Shown here: positions 7,191 to 9,058 of the stretch, in pieces
Numbering within the stretch: position 1 is the stretch's first letter
How the letters are laid out: each line of letters opens with the position of its first letter
Made by a program: the position numbers and the translations under genes
Notes under the pieces: generated by a model
Told to the model about the DNA's origin: nothing
What the model saw: the letters and a program-made list of their open reading frames with translations, nothing else
Database searches by the model: none
DNA from: Saprospirales bacterium
Lineage (GTDB): Bacteria > Bacteroidota > Bacteroidia > Chitinophagales > Saprospiraceae
Length of the DNA: 9,058 bases
Assembly (NCBI GenBank): GCA_003448025.1
Contig: DLXL01000211.1
Span: 1 to 9,058 of the forward strand
Reading direction: 5' to 3'

Positions 7191-7301
7191 CACTAAGGCA
7201 CAATGACACCAAGGCACAATGACACTAAGGCACCAAGACACTAAGGCACTAAGACACCAAGGCACTAAGGCACAAAGACACTAAGACACTAAGGCACAAA
7301 G
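7191..7301 (+). repeat. 8-bp tandem array (CACNAAGR), 13 units plus a partial
   Basis: Thirteen uninterrupted 8-mers run from 7191 to 7294, with a 7-nt partial unit, CACAAAG, to 7301. Positions 1-3 are CAC in every unit; position 4 varies (T, C or A); 5-6 are AA in most; 7-8 are GG or GA. Two units read CACAATGA. The spacing is exactly 8 bp throughout, without insertion or deletion, which suggests growth by slippage or unequal exchange followed by point change. There are no spacers, so it is not a CRISPR array. Confidence 0.85.
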
Positions 7302-7337
7302 TTTATGGGAGCAAAGCTCCCATAAACTTTGTGCCTT
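7291..7337. repeat. Perfect 22-bp hairpin at the palindrome centre
   Basis: The arms 7291-7312 and 7316-7337 are exact reverse complements around the loop AAA (7313-7315); the innermost part reads TATGGGAGC, AAA, GCTCCCATA. The outer part of each arm is the last 8-mer unit (AAGGCACAAAG). No T-run follows on either strand, so a canonical intrinsic terminator is unlikely, although the structure could still pause polymerase or protect the 3' end of the barrel-gene transcript. Confidence 0.85.
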
Positions 7338-7371
7338 CGCGCCTTCGCGCCTTGGTGTTACCTTAGTGCCT

Positions 7372-9018
7372 TTAGAACCGGGCTACGAATCCGCCCATGA
7401 AGTTGGTTCCAATGGTTGGATAACGATACCAGCGTTCCCGACGGTTATTCAGCAGGTTGTTGATATCCAGAAACACCCCAATATTTTTGGTAAAGTAATA
7501 GGATCCTCCCAGGCTTAAGTCAACCAAGGTTTTGCTTTTGACTAAAACATTATTCTCATTCAGGAAAGCAATCCGGTCGGCCATGTGTAGGGAAGCTTTG
7601 ACATTGGCTTTTCCCTCGGCCAAAGTATACACAGCACCAAAATTTCCCTCAATCTCGGGCAAGCCCCAAACAGCGAGCTCGTCAGCAGCGGTTCCCGTAG
7701 TTTCATTATCAAAAACACTTTGGCTGTACGTTCCGCTGATGGTCAGGTTTTTCATCGGGCTGAATTTAATGGTGCCCTGAATATTGAAGATCTTGACGGT
7801 ATCATATACAACGCCAAAACGGGTTATTCCGTCAGGCTCAAACCGGGTTTGATGCAGGGCAAGATTTGAGGCTTTGGAATAGCCTACTTGCCCGTTGTAT
7901 TCCAGCCAGCCAAAATTGCCCTTTACACCACCATAATAATTATCCCAGCGGGTGTTTTTGAGTTCGCTTCCACGAATTTGGATAAATGGATTGTAAGTAA
8001 GCAGGCTACGATAGGTGTTTTTACGCAAGTCACCGTTGGCGCCTACAAATGCCTGTATACCGTCGCCCCAAACCCGAAGGGTCAATTCGGCATCCGGGAA
8101 TATACTGAACACATCCCTGTTGTTAACGAAGTTACCCCCGATTTTGAATTGCAAAAAATCAAAATGCAGCGTGAATGACGGCTGGAGATAAATGTTGTTC
8201 AATTTCTGTTCAACCGTATCTTCAAAATTGGTGATGTCCGGCCGGATGTTTACCCGCAGCGCGTGTTTTTCATTGAACCATTTGGTAGCGGAAAGTCCCA
8301 GTTCGAAATTGGTTTCCTTGTTGGAATAAAAATCATTCAGCAGGTAAAACTTGGGCGCTACAGAAAAATTCAGATCTGCATCGTTTCGGGCACTGTTGTA
8401 CAAACGGGCGCCCAGATCCAGTATTTTGTAATCCTGGCGGGTTTTACCAGGCGAAAACTCCAGGGAGTCATGGTCGTATCCATAAAAATGGATCCGGTCA
8501 TAGGTGTAACCCACATCTACCTGAGTAGCCAGATTGTTGGGCAGGAAAATGTTCCCACTCAATAAACCTTGTGTTTTTTGAAACATCTGATTCTCCACTG
8601 CCTTGTCTGCACTCAGACGGTGATGACGAAGCCAGACCTTAGCGTCAAACTTCTCTTTAGCATTAAAATAGTATCCACCTTCACCCCATAACGTATTGGG
8701 CACACCAGCACCAAGCTTTACAAATCCGTTGTAATCCGACTCCTTTGGAGCGGCCTTCATGCCCAGAGGGCGCAGCTTAGGCGGATCATACTTGATGTTC
8801 GATGGATGCGGCGGTACTGTATAGTTTTGTACCTTGGTAGTGGTATCCAATGCAGGCAGGGTAGGAGGCACACTCAGTTTATTGGCCTCCAGTAATTGTG
8901 CATCGAAGGATTTTACCACGGTTACGTTATCTCCTTCCAGGTCCTTTTGGGCGTTTACAGACTGCGCGAGACACAACAACGCCACAGCCAGAATCAGATA
9001 TTTATTTTCAAGTTTCAT
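7372..9018 (-). CDS. TonB-receptor-like outer-membrane beta-barrel protein without plug
   Basis: This is a 548-residue outer-membrane protein. The signal peptide is residues 1-23, ending VNA, with cleavage before QKD. Residues 24-90 form a proline-rich segment (SVPPTLPALDTT, then VPPHPSNIKYDPPKLRPLG), likely periplasmic. From about 95 to the end there are repeated amphipathic strands rich in aromatic residues and glycine, finishing with the C-terminal FVARF expected of outer-membrane barrels. The last strands (IGVFLDINNLLNNRRERWYRYP, split here at about 510-531) follow the pattern of TonB-dependent receptor barrels. There is no carboxypeptidase-like or plug domain, and the length is well below that of full SusC/TonB receptors, so it may be a passive channel, an adaptor or a barrel working with another protein. 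From memory, similar barrels sit next to large TPR protein genes in Bacteroidota; any such partner would lie upstream of 9058 and cannot be seen. Confidence 0.8.
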   Translation of the reverse strand: MKLENKYLILAVALLCLAQSVNAQKDLEGDNVTVVKSFDAQLLEANKLSVPPTLPALDTTTKVQNYTVPPHPSNIKYDPPKLRPLGMKAAPKESDYNGFVKLGAGVPNTLWGEGGYYFNAKEKFDAKVWLRHHRLSADKAVENQMFQKTQGLLSGNIFLPNNLATQVDVGYTYDRIHFYGYDHDSLEFSPGKTRQDYKILDLGARLYNSARNDADLNFSVAPKFYLLNDFYSNKETNFELGLSATKWFNEKHALRVNIRPDITNFEDTVEQKLNNIYLQPSFTLHFDFLQFKIGGNFVNNRDVFSIFPDAELTLRVWGDGIQAFVGANGDLRKNTYRSLLTYNPFIQIRGSELKNTRWDNYYGGVKGNFGWLEYNGQVGYSKASNLALHQTRFEPDGITRFGVVYDTVKIFNIQGTIKFSPMKNLTISGTYSQSVFDNETTGTAADELAVWGLPEIEGNFGAVYTLAEGKANVKASLHMADRIAFLNENNVLVKSKTLVDLSLGGSYYFTKNIGVFLDINNLLNNRRERWYRYPTIGTNFMGGFVARF

Positions 9019-9058
9019 TGTTCTGATGTTAAAGTTTTAGTTTTTCAAAATCTACCCC

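Larger units (their letters stand above)
7176..7372. repeat. Composite palindromic element with 8-bp tandem units
   Basis: This 197-bp element fills nearly all of the gap between the amidase and the outer-membrane barrel gene. The outer arms 7176-7198 and 7350-7372 are inverted copies with 21 of 23 bases matching; each reads AAGGCAC(G/T)AAGG, TAA, then CAC(T/C)AAGG. Inside are 8-mers of the form CACNAAGR: thirteen in the left arm but only three in the right arm (counted on the opposite strand). The centre is a perfect 22-bp stem. The right border touches the last base of the barrel gene stop codon, and the left border lies 27 nt upstream of the amidase start. No reading frame is supported in it. 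Confidence 0.85.

Noticed and set aside
7150..7212. Extended amidase start 21 codons upstream
   Set aside because: The extra codons run partly through the CACTAAGG repeat and do not make a convincing signal peptide; the ATG at 7149 fits better.
7191..7301. CRISPR-like array
   Set aside because: The period is 8 bp with no spacers and no cas genes; it is a simple tandem repeat.

Overview
The window looks like the chromosome of a free-living Bacteroidota bacterium, most likely from the Saprospiria (Saprospiraceae, Lewinella or Haliscomenobacter type). This is inferred from gene content. There is a large secreted Asp-box/VPS10-like propeller protein, tandem small lipoproteins, an ECF sigma factor followed by an anti-sigma protein carrying TPR repeats, a plug-less TonB-receptor-like outer-membrane barrel, no obvious Shine-Dalgarno sequences, and low-complexity repeats filling the intergenic gaps. 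No rRNA, tRNA, CRISPR array, transposase or phage gene was seen.

Layout: two blocks of genes converge near 4.7 kb. The left block reads rightward. A degenerate GC-rich tandem repeat (17-126) is followed by a 958-aa secreted VPS10-like protein (150-3026) and two homologous lipoproteins (3055-3807 and 3868-4662). The gaps are 28 and 60 nt, so the three genes probably form one transcription unit serving the cell envelope. The right block reads leftward. From its upstream end it has a 548-aa outer-membrane beta-barrel protein (9018-7372), an N-acetylmuramoyl-L-alanine amidase (7149-6361) closed by a good intrinsic terminator (6295-6335), an ECF sigma factor (6201-5662) and its likely membrane-bound anti-sigma/TPR partner (5581-4823).

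The intergenic DNA is the most unusual part. Three of the gaps (upstream of 150, 4663-4822 and 7150-7371) are largely occupied by three different short-period repeats: a CCGCGTTCC type, a CCTCTGCG type and a CACTAAGG type. The last two are built as inverted repeats that contain or flank 8-bp tandem units. The best example, 7176-7372, is a nearly 200-bp palindrome. Its two arms start and end with the same sequences but differ in the number of 8-mer units between them, around a perfect 22-bp stem with a 3-nt loop. These look like small non-coding repeat elements of unknown function.

No defence, secretion-effector or biosynthetic system is evident. The coding genes are mostly recognisable as envelope and regulatory families, though the exact functions of the propeller protein, the lipoproteins and the barrel are unknown.
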